Assembly (NCBI GenBank): GCA_024742305.1
Contig: JANSYQ010000005.1
Location: forward strand, 1-64,000
DNA: 64,000 bases
Direction of reading: 5' to 3'
DNA from: a bacterium
GTDB taxonomy: Bacteria; Bacteroidota; Bacteroidia; Flavobacteriales_D; Crocinitomicaceae
How positions within the stretch are numbered: the first letter of the stretch is position 1; each line of letters opens with the position of its first letter. The notes under the pieces were generated by a model, which was given only the letters and a program-made list of their open reading frames with translations, did no database searches and was not told where the DNA came from. Both the position numbers and the translations under genes were made by a program. This document shows, piece by piece, positions 54,728 to 63,271 of this stretch.

Positions 54728-55321
54728 ATGGAAAAAATAAAACTCGAAATTGTTGGACTTTCATACAGTCAGACGCAGTCCGGCGCCTATGCCTTGGTGC
54801 TTTCGGAAGCGAATGGCAACAGACGTCTACCAATTATCATTGGTGGATTTGAAGCTCAAGCCATCGCCATCGAGTTAGAAAAAATGGTTCCTACCCGTCC
54901 TTTGACCCACGACCTTTTCAAAAATTTCGCGCAAGCGTTCGAAATTACAGTGAAAGAAGTCGTTATTTACAATTTGGTCGAAGGAATTTTCTATTCAAAA
55001 TTGGTATGCGAACAAAACGGCGAATCTCTAGAGATTGACGCTAGAACCTCCGACGCCATAGCCATTGGTGTTCGATTCAACTGCGCCGTGTACACATACG
55101 AATCCATTCTTTCAAGTGCGGGCATCATGCTTGATGAAAACGACGGTGAAGAAGATTTGATCGCGGAAAGCATGGAGGAAGAGCCTGCTGAAGGCGGTAA
55201 CAAGCTTGAATCGTTGACAGATGACGAGCTCAATCAACAAATGCAGGAAGCGGTCGACAACGAAGACTACGAGCTAGCATCGAAAATTCGAGACGAACTC
55301 AACCGGCGCTCAAGCAACTAA
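54728..55321 (+). CDS. Bifunctional nuclease family protein (DUF151) with C-terminal UVR motif
   Basis: 197 residues from the ATG at 54728 (MEKIKLEIVGLSYSQTQSGAYALVLSEANG-type start); eight upstream residues are open but not conserved. The DUF151 domain (about 1-130) has RRLPIIIGGFEAQAIAIELE and RTSDAIAIGVRFNCAVYTYESIL, as in proteins with reported RNase/DNase activity. An acidic linker leads to a UVR-type coiled segment (about 165-197: LTDDELNQQMQEAVDNEDYELASKIRDELNRR) of the kind that binds partner proteins in UvrB. It sits between the etf operon and a nucleoside transporter, a neighbourhood I recall as common in Flavobacteriia. Confidence 0.88.
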   Translation: MEKIKLEIVGLSYSQTQSGAYALVLSEANGNRRLPIIIGGFEAQAIAIELEKMVPTRPLTHDLFKNFAQAFEITVKEVVIYNLVEGIFYSKLVCEQNGESLEIDARTSDAIAIGVRFNCAVYTYESILSSAGIMLDENDGEEDLIAESMEEEPAEGGNKLESLTDDELNQQMQEAVDNEDYELASKIRDELNRRSSN

Positions 55322-55324
55322 TCG

Positions 55325-57085
55325 GTGAATAAGATTTCCTACATACTACTACTTCCCATTTTTCTCTTGGGCTACTTATCGGCGACGGCGCAGAGTTCTG
55401 TTGATGCAAAAAGCTTAGAGGGTAACTGGACTTCCAAACGCGGAAAGCACTTCATCGAATTTACAGGAAATCAATTCCAACATAATTTCGGGAGAGCCAA
55501 AGACACGATTAAAGGTGTATGGACACTTGAAGGAAAAAAACTTCGACTGGTTCAAGATCTCGATATCACACAGAACATCGACTCTACAGTTTTGGTTCGT
55601 GAAGGAAGTTCGTCCAAAATCCTTCATTACAGTGATGGAGCACATGTTGCCACAACAATTGGTGACTCGCTTATACAAGAAATTGGCGTTCAAAACCTGA
55701 ATATATCACGAAAAAAGACCGGGGTAGTTCTTAAAGGAGACGGAATTAATACCGTTGTCTATCAGGCAACTAAAATGAATACGGATTCGGGCATGAGCTT
55801 TAACTTCATGTCTGTTCTAAGAGGGCTACTTGGTATGGCGTTCCTGATTTTCATCGCCTACCTTTTCAGTACAAATCGAAGTGCGATCAACTGGAGTTTG
55901 ATTGGCAAGGGAGTTGCATTACAGTTCATTATTGCTTTCTTGGTTTTGAAAGTACCTTTTGTCGAAGGTGCCTTTAGTTGGATCAGTGGAAAGTTTGTAG
56001 AACTCATTGCTTACACAGATGCCGGGGTTGAGTTCCTCTTTGCCAACATGGCAACGGGCGTGATGGATACGGCTTTGGGTAATTTCGCCTTCCGTGTTCT
56101 TCCAACAATTATTTTCTTTTCAGCACTTGTCAGTCTCTTTTACTACTGGGGCGTCCTTCAAAAAGTAGTCTACGTCTTCGCATGGATCATGAAGCGTTTC
56201 ATGAAGCTATCTGGAGCAGAGAGTTTAGCGGCTGCCGGAAACGTATTCTTAGGACAAACCGAAGCACCGTTGTTGGTAAAACCCTACTTGCTCGGAATGA
56301 CGAAGTCAGAGTTGATGTGTTTAATGACTGGAGGAATGGCAACCATTGCTGGTGGTGTATTAGCCGCCTATGTTAGTTTCCTCGGTGGGGACGACCCTGA
56401 GCAACAAGCATTCTTCGCGAAACACCTATTAACCGCCTCCATTATTTCCGCGCCAGCTGCCATTATTGCGGCCAAAATTTTAGTTCCGGAAACAGAGCAA
56501 ATCAACGAAAAGATGTCTATTTCGAAAGAGAAAATCGGTGTCAACGCGTTGGAAGCCATCTCAAACGGAACTACCGACGGGTTGAAACTAGCCGTAAACG
56601 TAGGTGCTATGCTCCTTGTTTTTACCGCTCTAATGGCACTCGGAAACGGTTTGTTAGCATGGGTCGGTGATGTTTCTGGCGCGAACAAAGCGATTGCAGA
56701 AGGAGGCGTGTATACGGGACTTTCTTTTGAGTTTCTTTTGGGATACGCCTGTCGACCAATAGTTTGGATGATGGGAGTCGAATGGAGCGATTCTGTCTAT
56801 GTAGGTGAACTTCTTGGAACCAAAACGATTCTGAATGAATTCGTCGCATATCCGAGACTCGGCGAAATGAAAGAAGCTGGAATGATCGGTCAGAAGTCCA
56901 TAATCATGAGTACGTATATGCTCTGCGGGTTTGCCAATTTTGCCTCCATAGGAATTCAGATTGGAGGAATTGGTTCTTTGGTACCAACACGCAAAGGATT
57001 GTTATCTAAGCTTGGTGTTCGTGCGCTCATTGGAGGAACTATTGCTTGTTTGCTAACGGCAGTCATAGTTGGGATGACCTTGTAA
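55325..57085 (+). CDS. CNT-family nucleoside transporter with N-terminal lipocalin-like domain
   Basis: 586 residues. A GTG start at 55325, 3 nt after the upstream stop codon, opens a signal peptide (NKISYILLLPIFLLGYLSATAQ). Residues ~25-150 form a beta-rich lipocalin-like domain (LEGNWTSKRGKHFIEFTGNQF, GVWTLEGKKLRL). The transporter core (about 165-586) has concentrative nucleoside transporter motifs: GQTEAPLLVKPYLLGMTKSE, MTGGMATIAGGVLAAYV, GLSFEFLLGYACRPIVW and NEFVAYPRL. It would import nucleosides with Na+ or H+. The extracytoplasmic extension is absent from NupC of E. coli. Confidence 0.88.
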   Translation: MNKISYILLLPIFLLGYLSATAQSSVDAKSLEGNWTSKRGKHFIEFTGNQFQHNFGRAKDTIKGVWTLEGKKLRLVQDLDITQNIDSTVLVREGSSSKILHYSDGAHVATTIGDSLIQEIGVQNLNISRKKTGVVLKGDGINTVVYQATKMNTDSGMSFNFMSVLRGLLGMAFLIFIAYLFSTNRSAINWSLIGKGVALQFIIAFLVLKVPFVEGAFSWISGKFVELIAYTDAGVEFLFANMATGVMDTALGNFAFRVLPTIIFFSALVSLFYYWGVLQKVVYVFAWIMKRFMKLSGAESLAAAGNVFLGQTEAPLLVKPYLLGMTKSELMCLMTGGMATIAGGVLAAYVSFLGGDDPEQQAFFAKHLLTASIISAPAAIIAAKILVPETEQINEKMSISKEKIGVNALEAISNGTTDGLKLAVNVGAMLLVFTALMALGNGLLAWVGDVSGANKAIAEGGVYTGLSFEFLLGYACRPIVWMMGVEWSDSVYVGELLGTKTILNEFVAYPRLGEMKEAGMIGQKSIIMSTYMLCGFANFASIGIQIGGIGSLVPTRKGLLSKLGVRALIGGTIACLLTAVIVGMTL

Positions 57086-57103
57086 TTCAAAATTCATAAT
57101 GCA

Positions 57104-57123
57104 CATCTCGACTCCGCTCGATG
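57104..57123 (+). repeat. Repeated hairpin core, copy 2
   Basis: CATCTCGACTCCGCTCGATG, identical to copy 1 at 19638-19657 (minus strand). The outer flanks GCACAT and ATGTGC extend the stem (57101-57106 with 57121-57126), and the whole is bracketed by near-identical aattcataat phrases. There is no T-tract. It separates the transporter gene from the LuxE-like gene. Confidence 0.8.
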
Positions 57124-57137
57124 TGCTAATTCATAAT

Positions 57138-57145
57138 TACCTTTG
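57138..57145 (+). promoter_or_regulatory. -7 element of the LuxE-like gene
   Basis: TACCTTTG matches TAnnTTTG and ends 4 nt before the ATG at 57150. No TTG lies at -33. It argues for the ATG at 57150 over the upstream in-frame ATG at 57099. Confidence 0.45.
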
Positions 57146-57149
57146 TTCT

Positions 57150-58115
57150 ATGCATCCGCTGGAAAAACGCATTCGTAATTTTGATGGTTCCGATTTTAAA
57201 TCGTTGGCGTTAGACGTGTTCCAATTTCAGTACGAGCATGTTTCTGTTTACAGAGATTTCTGCAATTTTTCCGGAAGAATTCATCCCTCAACGCTTGAAG
57301 AAATTCCTTTCTTGCCGATTCATTTTTTCAAAAGTCATCGCGTCATTGCCGACGGCTATAAACCTAATGTAGTATTCAAAAGTAGTGGAACAGGTGGAGA
57401 TCGAAGTACGCACCTTATCGCTTCCACAAACTTATACGAACATACTTTTCGTAAGATTTATCGCGAGCAAATTGGCAACCCTCAAGAACAAGTGATTTTG
57501 GCATTACTTCCGAATTACCTCGAACAAGGGGAGTCAAGTTTGGTCTATATGGTTGATCATTTAATTAAAGACACGCAATCAGAACAATCTGGATTTTTTC
57601 TTAATGAGTACGATGAAATTGTTAACCGCTATCGGAAAGCACAGGCTTCGGACAAGCAAGTGGTCATTTTTGGGGTATCGTATGCCCTACTCGACCTAGC
57701 TGAAAGAAACCCAGATTTATCAGAGGCCATCGTCATTGAAACTGGCGGCATGAAAGGACGACGAAAGGAAATGACCAAAGCTGAATTGCATCACGCTTTA
57801 AAAACCGGCTTGAACTGCGAGCATATTTCCTCGGAATACGGTATGACAGAGTTACTCTCTCAGGGCTACAGTAGAAAAGACGGCCTGTTCGTTCCCGGAC
57901 ATACGATGCAACTGCTCATTCGCGAGGTAAATGACCCGTATCACTTCATTTCTAGCGGAAAAACTGGCGGCATCAACATCGTCGATTTAGCCAATTTGTA
58001 TAGCTGTTCTTTTATCGAAACACAAGATTTAGGCAAGCTTAACGAGAATGGATTCGAAATTATGGGGCGCTTTGATCACTCGGACGTACGGGGGTGTAAT
58101 TTAATGGTGCAGTAA
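57150..58115 (+). CDS. LuxE/PaaK-like acyl-protein synthetase family protein
   Basis: 321 residues from the ATG at 57150 (MHPLEKRIRNFDGSDFKSLALDVFQFQYEHV), chosen because a -7 element precedes it and the upstream 17 codons lie in hairpin repeat sequence. The adenylate-forming core has LPIHFFKSHRV, VVFKSSGTGGDRSTHLI (P-loop-like SSGTTG variant), SSEYGMTELLSQGY and a final GRFDHSDVRGCNL. LuxE-like enzymes activate fatty acids as AMP esters. No lux genes are near, and in Bacteroidota such proteins are often orphan. The substrate is unknown. Confidence 0.82.
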   Translation: MHPLEKRIRNFDGSDFKSLALDVFQFQYEHVSVYRDFCNFSGRIHPSTLEEIPFLPIHFFKSHRVIADGYKPNVVFKSSGTGGDRSTHLIASTNLYEHTFRKIYREQIGNPQEQVILALLPNYLEQGESSLVYMVDHLIKDTQSEQSGFFLNEYDEIVNRYRKAQASDKQVVIFGVSYALLDLAERNPDLSEAIVIETGGMKGRRKEMTKAELHHALKTGLNCEHISSEYGMTELLSQGYSRKDGLFVPGHTMQLLIREVNDPYHFISSGKTGGINIVDLANLYSCSFIETQDLGKLNENGFEIMGRFDHSDVRGCNLMVQ

Positions 58116-58121
58116 ATTCCG

Positions 58122-58129
58122 TACTTTTA
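58122..58129 (+). promoter_or_regulatory. Near-consensus -7 element of the TauE/SafE gene
   Basis: TACTTTTA (one mismatch to TAnnTTTG) ends 4 nt before the ATG at 58134, repeating the spacing seen at 48936 and 57150. Confidence 0.35.
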
Positions 58130-58133
58130 TCCT

Positions 58134-58526
58134 ATGGAAACGCAAACGCTTCTCATTCTTATCGCCATTGGAGTTGGAGCTGGAATCCTCAGTGGATTTG
58201 TTGGTATCGGTGGTGGCGTAATCATTGTTCCAGCCCTCATGTATGCTTTTAGCATGTCACAATATGAGTCACAAGGAACCAGTCTTTTTGTACTACTTCT
58301 ACCTGTGGGAATTTTGGCAGTACGCAATTATTGGATTTCGGGTAATATAAACTGGAAATTTGGAACTGTAGTAGCACTGACTTTCGTTGTGGGCGGATAT
58401 ATCGGATCTAAATTGGCACTTCGAATCAACCCGGCCATAGTGAAGTTGGTCTTCGGTTTATTGATGGCTTATGTTTCCATTCGCATGATTACATCAGGAG
58501 TTAAGACTTTGAACGATGAATTCTGA
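58134..58526 (+). CDS. TauE/SafE-family membrane protein (half-size)
   Basis: 130 residues with four hydrophobic helices and one TauE/SafE repeat: GVGAGILSGFVGIGGGVIIVPAL (about 13-35), then SQYESQGTSLFVLLL and FVVGGYIGSKLALRI. Full-length members have two such repeats in ~250 residues and export sulfite or other organosulfur anions. This half-size form would have to dimerise. It overlaps the M20 hydrolase by 11 nt, so the two are co-translated. Confidence 0.82.
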   Translation: METQTLLILIAIGVGAGILSGFVGIGGGVIIVPALMYAFSMSQYESQGTSLFVLLLPVGILAVRNYWISGNINWKFGTVVALTFVVGGYIGSKLALRINPAIVKLVFGLLMAYVSIRMITSGVKTLNDEF

Positions 58527-59706
58527 ACGCAAGAATAACATAAAAACTATAGCGGATCACATCTACGAAAAAGTACGTGGATATCGCGAGCACCTGCATG
58601 CAAACCCTGAACTTTCTTATCAGGAGCACGAAACGATGAAATTCGTTAGCGAACAGTTAACCGCTATTGGCGTCGAGCATAAAACAGGTGTAGGAGAAAC
58701 AGGAGTTGTTGGGATCATTCGGGGAGATCATCACGATCAAAACGCCTCTTGTGTTGCCTTGCGTGCAGATTTGGATGCGCTACCAATAGCAGAAGCTAAC
58801 GATGTTCCGTACAAATCCAAAGTGGAGGGCGTGATGCATGCTTGCGGACACGATGTTCATACTTCAGTGTTGTTGGGAGCTGCGGAAATTTTACAAGAAA
58901 TTCGAAACGAATTACCACAACCCGTAAAGTTGATCTTTCAGCCGGGTGAGGAGAAAAATCCTGGAGGAGCGACCTATATGATTCGAGATGGCGCACTGGA
59001 AAATCCAAAAGTAGATCGCATTTTCGCTTTGCACGTTTTTCCCGATATGGAAACCGGACATGTCGGATTTAAGGAAGGTCTGTACATGGCTTCTTGTGAC
59101 GAAGTACACTTAACTATAATTGGAAAAGGTGGACACGGAGCGACGCCTCACCGATGCATCGACCCTATATTTACCGGAGCGGAAATCATCACATCGCTAC
59201 AGCAAATTGTAAGTAGAAAGTGTGATCCGAAAATTCCATGCGTTCTTTCCTTTGGGCATTTCGAAGCCTTGGGTGCTACAAACGTAATTCCGGAAAAAGC
59301 GCACATTAAAGGAACTTTCCGAACCATGAATGAACCTTGGCGCGAGGAAGCATTAGCACTTATAGAAAATAGCATTCGAAGCATTGCTAAATCTAATGGT
59401 GCCGAAGTGGACCTAAACATCAGTCGTGGATATCCTTATCTGGAGAATCATCCGGAAACCACGGCAAACATGCGCGAATTGGTGAAAGAATATCTCGGGG
59501 AAGCGGTTGTTCATGACCTCCCGATTCGACTTACAGCGGAAGATTTTTCTTACTATTCCCAAGAAGTTCCTGCATGTTTCTTCAGATTGGGCGTGCGAAA
59601 CGAAGCAAAAGGCATTGTTCATGGTGTGCATCATCCGAGGTTTGATATTGACCCGGAAGCGTTGCGCATTGGAATTCAAATGATGGCATTGGCACCATTC
59701 AGCTAG
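58516..59706 (+). CDS. M20-family metallohydrolase (N-acyl amino acid amidohydrolase type)
   Basis: 396 residues. The metal ligands are visible: HACGHDVHTS (about 111-120; Cys and His), the Glu pair in FQPGEEKNPGG (about 146-156), His in FALHVFPD and the C-terminal GVHHPRFDID. The dimerisation lid domain (about 185-300) has KGGHGATPHRCIDP. The family removes acyl groups from amino acids (aminoacylase, hippurate hydrolase) or hydrolyses related amides; the substrate is unresolved. It overlaps the TauE/SafE gene by 11 nt and is followed by a lipoprotein gene 1 nt later. Confidence 0.92.
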   Translation: MNSERKNNIKTIADHIYEKVRGYREHLHANPELSYQEHETMKFVSEQLTAIGVEHKTGVGETGVVGIIRGDHHDQNASCVALRADLDALPIAEANDVPYKSKVEGVMHACGHDVHTSVLLGAAEILQEIRNELPQPVKLIFQPGEEKNPGGATYMIRDGALENPKVDRIFALHVFPDMETGHVGFKEGLYMASCDEVHLTIIGKGGHGATPHRCIDPIFTGAEIITSLQQIVSRKCDPKIPCVLSFGHFEALGATNVIPEKAHIKGTFRTMNEPWREEALALIENSIRSIAKSNGAEVDLNISRGYPYLENHPETTANMRELVKEYLGEAVVHDLPIRLTAEDFSYYSQEVPACFFRLGVRNEAKGIVHGVHHPRFDIDPEALRIGIQMMALAPFS

Positions 59707-59707
59707 C

Positions 59708-60130
59708 ATGAAAAACTTCGTATTCATATTACTGCTTGTGTTTGTTGCCTTGAGTTGTGACAAACAGAAAAAGCATGCACGGCAAATGGACGGCACTTGG
59801 ACCATCTACAGTTACACCCGCATCACAGGAATTGGATTTAAAACGGAGTATCCGGCAGAAGGAACCGTTACTTTTGAAGATTTGGGAAATGGCAACCTGA
59901 AATATACTGAAGACTTCACCTACAAAGACGGAACAAACGCAATTCCTATGAACCGCGTCGGTGATATGACAATTGTTGGGGAGCAGTCGAAATCGTTCGA
60001 ATTGACATTTACGAGCCCCACGAATTCAACAACGCAATACAATACCATTCACGTTGTCAGCAAGGACGATTTAAAAATTGAATTTCAGGAAAACGGAATT
60101 GGGCACTTATTCGTTCTACAAAAGAACTAA
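59708..60130 (+). CDS. Hypothetical lipocalin-like lipoprotein
   Basis: 140 residues with lipobox ALSC (Cys17). A single beta-sheet domain (MDGTWTIYSYT, GTVTFEDLGNGNLKYTEDF, NTIHVVSKDDLKIEF) resembles the lipocalin-like lipoproteins common in this phylum. The function is unknown. It starts one base after the M20 gene stop codon and its stop codon overlaps the end of the convergent recQ by 4 nt. Confidence 0.72.
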   Translation: MKNFVFILLLVFVALSCDKQKKHARQMDGTWTIYSYTRITGIGFKTEYPAEGTVTFEDLGNGNLKYTEDFTYKDGTNAIPMNRVGDMTIVGEQSKSFELTFTSPTNSTTQYNTIHVVSKDDLKIEFQENGIGHLFVLQKN

Positions 60131-62295
60131 TTCGCCATTTCACTCATGAATTTGATGCGCATCAATCGCAATTCTTCCTCGGAATAATCTCCGTCGAACT
60201 CTTTATACGCCTCAATTAAATCATCGGTTTCGGCCTCAGCGAAGTACTCATAAATTTCTTCTTGATTGTCCTCGTCCAAAATATCATCGATGTAATAATT
60301 GATATTTACGCGAGTCCCTGAGGAAACAATCGCCTCAATTTCGTCAATGATTTCATCAACCGACTTCCCTTGAGCATTTCCAATGTCTTCTAATGGCAGT
60401 TTGCGATCGATATTTTGAATCAGTTTGACCTTCAATCCTGACTTGTTTACAACAGACTTCACTACCATATCTTGCGGACGGTCGATATTGTTTTGGTCTA
60501 CGTAATCCTTTACCAAACGCACAAAAGGCGCTCCATATCGCGTCGCTTTTCCGTTTCCAACACCTTGAATATTTGTAAGCTCCTCAATGCTAGTTGGATA
60601 TTGCAAACACATGTCCTTTAGCGATGGTTCTTGGAATATAACGAAAGGCGGCACTTCCATTTTTTTCGAAAGCGTTTTACGCAGCTCGATTAATTGCGTG
60701 TACAAGGCTTCATCAAATGCGCCACCTTTGTTGGATTGCACAACAGGTTCATCGTCTGTAACCAGGTAATCGCGTTCTTCAATGAGCAAGAACGACTTGG
60801 GAGATTCGATGAACTCGCGTCCTTCATCGGTCAACTTCAAAACCCCGTAGGTTTCAATGTCTTTTCGAACCAATCCTGTCACTACCGATTGTCGAATTAC
60901 AGCGTTCCAAAAATGCTCGTCCTTGTCTTTGCCAATTCCGAACAATTCGTGTTGATCGTGTTTGTACGCTTTCATGTCGGCTGTGACCTTCCCGGCAAGG
61001 AACGCACAATAATGTTTCGATCGCTGAGTTTCGTTAAGTGCCTCGATGGTTTTCAGTAGGTTCACCACGTAGTCTTTTCCTTCCGATTTATTACGCGGAT
61101 TCTTACAGTTGTCACAGCCATCATTGCATTTCTTCTCGTCGAATTCCTCTCCAAAATAGTGGAGAATCATCTTTCTACGACAAACAGAAGTTTCGGCATA
61201 CGACGCAATTTCATTCAAGAGCTGACGACCAATTTCTTGTTCTGCAACAGGCTTTCCCTGTAGAAATTTCTCCAGTTTCTCAACATCCTTGTAGCGATAA
61301 AAGGCGATACATTCTCCTTCTCCACCATCACGTCCTGCACGACCCGTTTCCTGATAATAACTTTCGAGTGATTTCGGAATATCGTGATGGATCACAAATC
61401 GAACGTCTGGCTTGTCGATTCCCATACCAAAAGCGATGGTCGCTACGATGACATCCACCTCTTCCATGAGAAACATGTCCTGATGTTTCGCTCTTGTTGC
61501 GGCGTCCAATCCGGCATGATACGGCAAAGCATTCACGCCATTCACTTGTAGTAATTCCGCAATCTCCTCTACTTTCTTTCGGCTCAAGCAGTAGATAATT
61601 CCACTCTTGCCTTCTTTCGTTCGGATGTATCGAATGATTTGCTTCTCGACTTCCTTCTTCGGATAGATTTCGTAGTACAAATTCTCGCGGTTGAACGACG
61701 ATTTGTAAACCGTTGCATCCAGCATATTCAAGTTCTTCTGAATATCGTATTGAACCTTCGGCGTTGCTGTTGCAGTTAGCGCGATGATCGGAACATTTGA
61801 AATGCGCTCAAAAATTTCTCTCAGTCGGCGGTATTCCGGTCGGAAATCATGTCCCCACTCCGAAATACAATGTGCCTCATCGATAGCGAAAAAACTAATA
61901 TTTACTGAGGTTAGGAAATCAATATTGTCACTTTTTATCAAGGACTCTGGAGCTACGTATAGCAACTTAGTCTTTCCTTCACTAATGTCGTTTTTCACAC
62001 GGGTGATTTCCGTTTTGGTCAATGAAGAGTTTAAAAAGTGTGCAATGGATTCGTTATTGCTCACGTGTCGAACGGCGTCTACTTGATTTTTCATCAAGGC
62101 GATAAGCGGCGAAACAACAATGGCAGTTCCTTCGGAAATTATGGCGGGTAGCTGATAACACATGGACTTACCGCCACCTGTAGGCATAATTACAAAGGTA
62201 TTCTTTCCGTTGAGGACATTGTGAATGATCTCTTCCTGTTCCCCTTTAAAACTATCGAAACCGAAGTACGATTTCAACGCGTCTTTTAAGTCCAT
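60127..62295 (-). CDS. recQ: ATP-dependent DNA helicase RecQ
   Basis: 722 residues, a 3'-5' helicase for recombination and fork repair. It has RecQ motif 0 YFGFDSFKGEQEEII, Walker A MPTGGGKSMCYQLP (about 38-51), the DEAH box FAIDEAHCISEWGHDFRPEYR, motif V-VI ATIAFGMGIDKPDVRFVIHHD and QETGRAGRDG. The zinc-binding RQC segment has four Cys (CRRKMILHYFGEEF...KKCNDGCDNC). A winged-helix domain and an HRDC-like domain (about 525-605) follow. It ends with an acidic C-terminal extension. No recA or repair operon is adjacent. Confidence 0.95.
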   Translation of the reverse strand: MDLKDALKSYFGFDSFKGEQEEIIHNVLNGKNTFVIMPTGGGKSMCYQLPAIISEGTAIVVSPLIALMKNQVDAVRHVSNNESIAHFLNSSLTKTEITRVKNDISEGKTKLLYVAPESLIKSDNIDFLTSVNISFFAIDEAHCISEWGHDFRPEYRRLREIFERISNVPIIALTATATPKVQYDIQKNLNMLDATVYKSSFNRENLYYEIYPKKEVEKQIIRYIRTKEGKSGIIYCLSRKKVEEIAELLQVNGVNALPYHAGLDAATRAKHQDMFLMEEVDVIVATIAFGMGIDKPDVRFVIHHDIPKSLESYYQETGRAGRDGGEGECIAFYRYKDVEKLEKFLQGKPVAEQEIGRQLLNEIASYAETSVCRRKMILHYFGEEFDEKKCNDGCDNCKNPRNKSEGKDYVVNLLKTIEALNETQRSKHYCAFLAGKVTADMKAYKHDQHELFGIGKDKDEHFWNAVIRQSVVTGLVRKDIETYGVLKLTDEGREFIESPKSFLLIEERDYLVTDDEPVVQSNKGGAFDEALYTQLIELRKTLSKKMEVPPFVIFQEPSLKDMCLQYPTSIEELTNIQGVGNGKATRYGAPFVRLVKDYVDQNNIDRPQDMVVKSVVNKSGLKVKLIQNIDRKLPLEDIGNAQGKSVDEIIDEIEAIVSSGTRVNINYYIDDILDEDNQEEIYEYFAEAETDDLIEAYKEFDGDYSEEELRLMRIKFMSEMAN

Positions 62296-62415
62296 GTAGC
62301 AAAAAAATTATAGCTATTTATCCTATCTAAGATACACAATTTTTTAACAATCATCACTCCGGCTTTCAAAATAATTCACGCGAAGGAAATACACGTGTTA
62401 TTGGGTATGATTCGC

Positions 62416-62423
62416 TATTTTTG
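62416..62423 (+). promoter_or_regulatory. -7 element upstream of tatC
   Basis: TATTTTTG matches TAnnTTTG and ends 8 nt before the tatC ATG. The nearest TTG (62401-62403) is too close, so the -33 part is uncertain. Confidence 0.35.
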
Positions 62424-62431
62424 TCGTCGCT

Positions 62432-63217
62432 ATGGCAGATGATAAACGCATGTCTTTTTTGGAACATCTCGAGGAATTGAGATGGCGCTTGGTGCGTTCT
62501 GCAATTGCTATTCTTTTGATTGCCGTAGTGATTTGGATTTTTCAGGAATGGATCCTTGACAACCTCTTCCTGAACATGCGCTACAAGAACTTTCCAACAT
62601 TCGCCATGATGTGTGATTACTTCGGCGTATGCGTGGAAAACGTTCCAGTTCGAATGCAGAGTAATACAGTTACCGGTCAATTCTCTTACGCGTTGATGAT
62701 GAGTATTATGGGAGGATTTGTAATCGCATTCCCCTTCGTATTCTATCAGTTTTGGGGATTTGTTAAACCTGGATTACGTCAAAATGAACAGTCTGTGGCC
62801 AAGGGTATTATCTTATACGTATCTCTGCTCTTTTTCACAGGAATTGCCTTTGGGTACTACGTTGTGGCGCCGCTTTGTATTCAGTTCTTCGGGGGATATG
62901 TAATGTCTGAGCAAATCGAAAATATCTTCACCATTAACTCGTACATGAGTATGGTGTTATCTACCGTTTTTTACTCGGGATTGTTGTTCTTACTTCCAGT
63001 GCTTTCGTATTTGTTAACGAAGATTGGAATTCTTGGTCCCGATTTTCTCAAGAAATACAGAAAACACGCCATTATTGCCATTCTAATTCTTTCGGCATTT
63101 ATTACACCTCCCGACCTTATTAGTCAAGTAATCGTTGGTATTCCTATTCTTATTTTATACGAAGTAGGTATCCTCGTTTCGAAGCGTGTTGAAAAACAGC
63201 GAAAAAATCAAGTGTAA
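62432..63217 (+). CDS. tatC: Sec-independent protein translocase TatC
   Basis: 261 residues and six predicted helices; the receptor for twin-arginine signal peptides in the Tat export system of folded proteins. The N-terminal FLEHLEELRWRLVRSAIAIL (about 9-28), including the conserved Glu, the FYQFWGFVKPGLRQNE loop and the late SAFITPPDLISQVIVGIPILILYE segment are typical. tatA is not adjacent in the window. It is divergent from recQ. Confidence 0.95.
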   Translation: MADDKRMSFLEHLEELRWRLVRSAIAILLIAVVIWIFQEWILDNLFLNMRYKNFPTFAMMCDYFGVCVENVPVRMQSNTVTGQFSYALMMSIMGGFVIAFPFVFYQFWGFVKPGLRQNEQSVAKGIILYVSLLFFTGIAFGYYVVAPLCIQFFGGYVMSEQIENIFTINSYMSMVLSTVFYSGLLFLLPVLSYLLTKIGILGPDFLKKYRKHAIIAILILSAFITPPDLISQVIVGIPILILYEVGILVSKRVEKQRKNQV

Positions 63218-63271
63218 TCGCCCACCATTTCGGTAATTTCTTCGTTATTTTACTACTGCTATAAAAGAACC

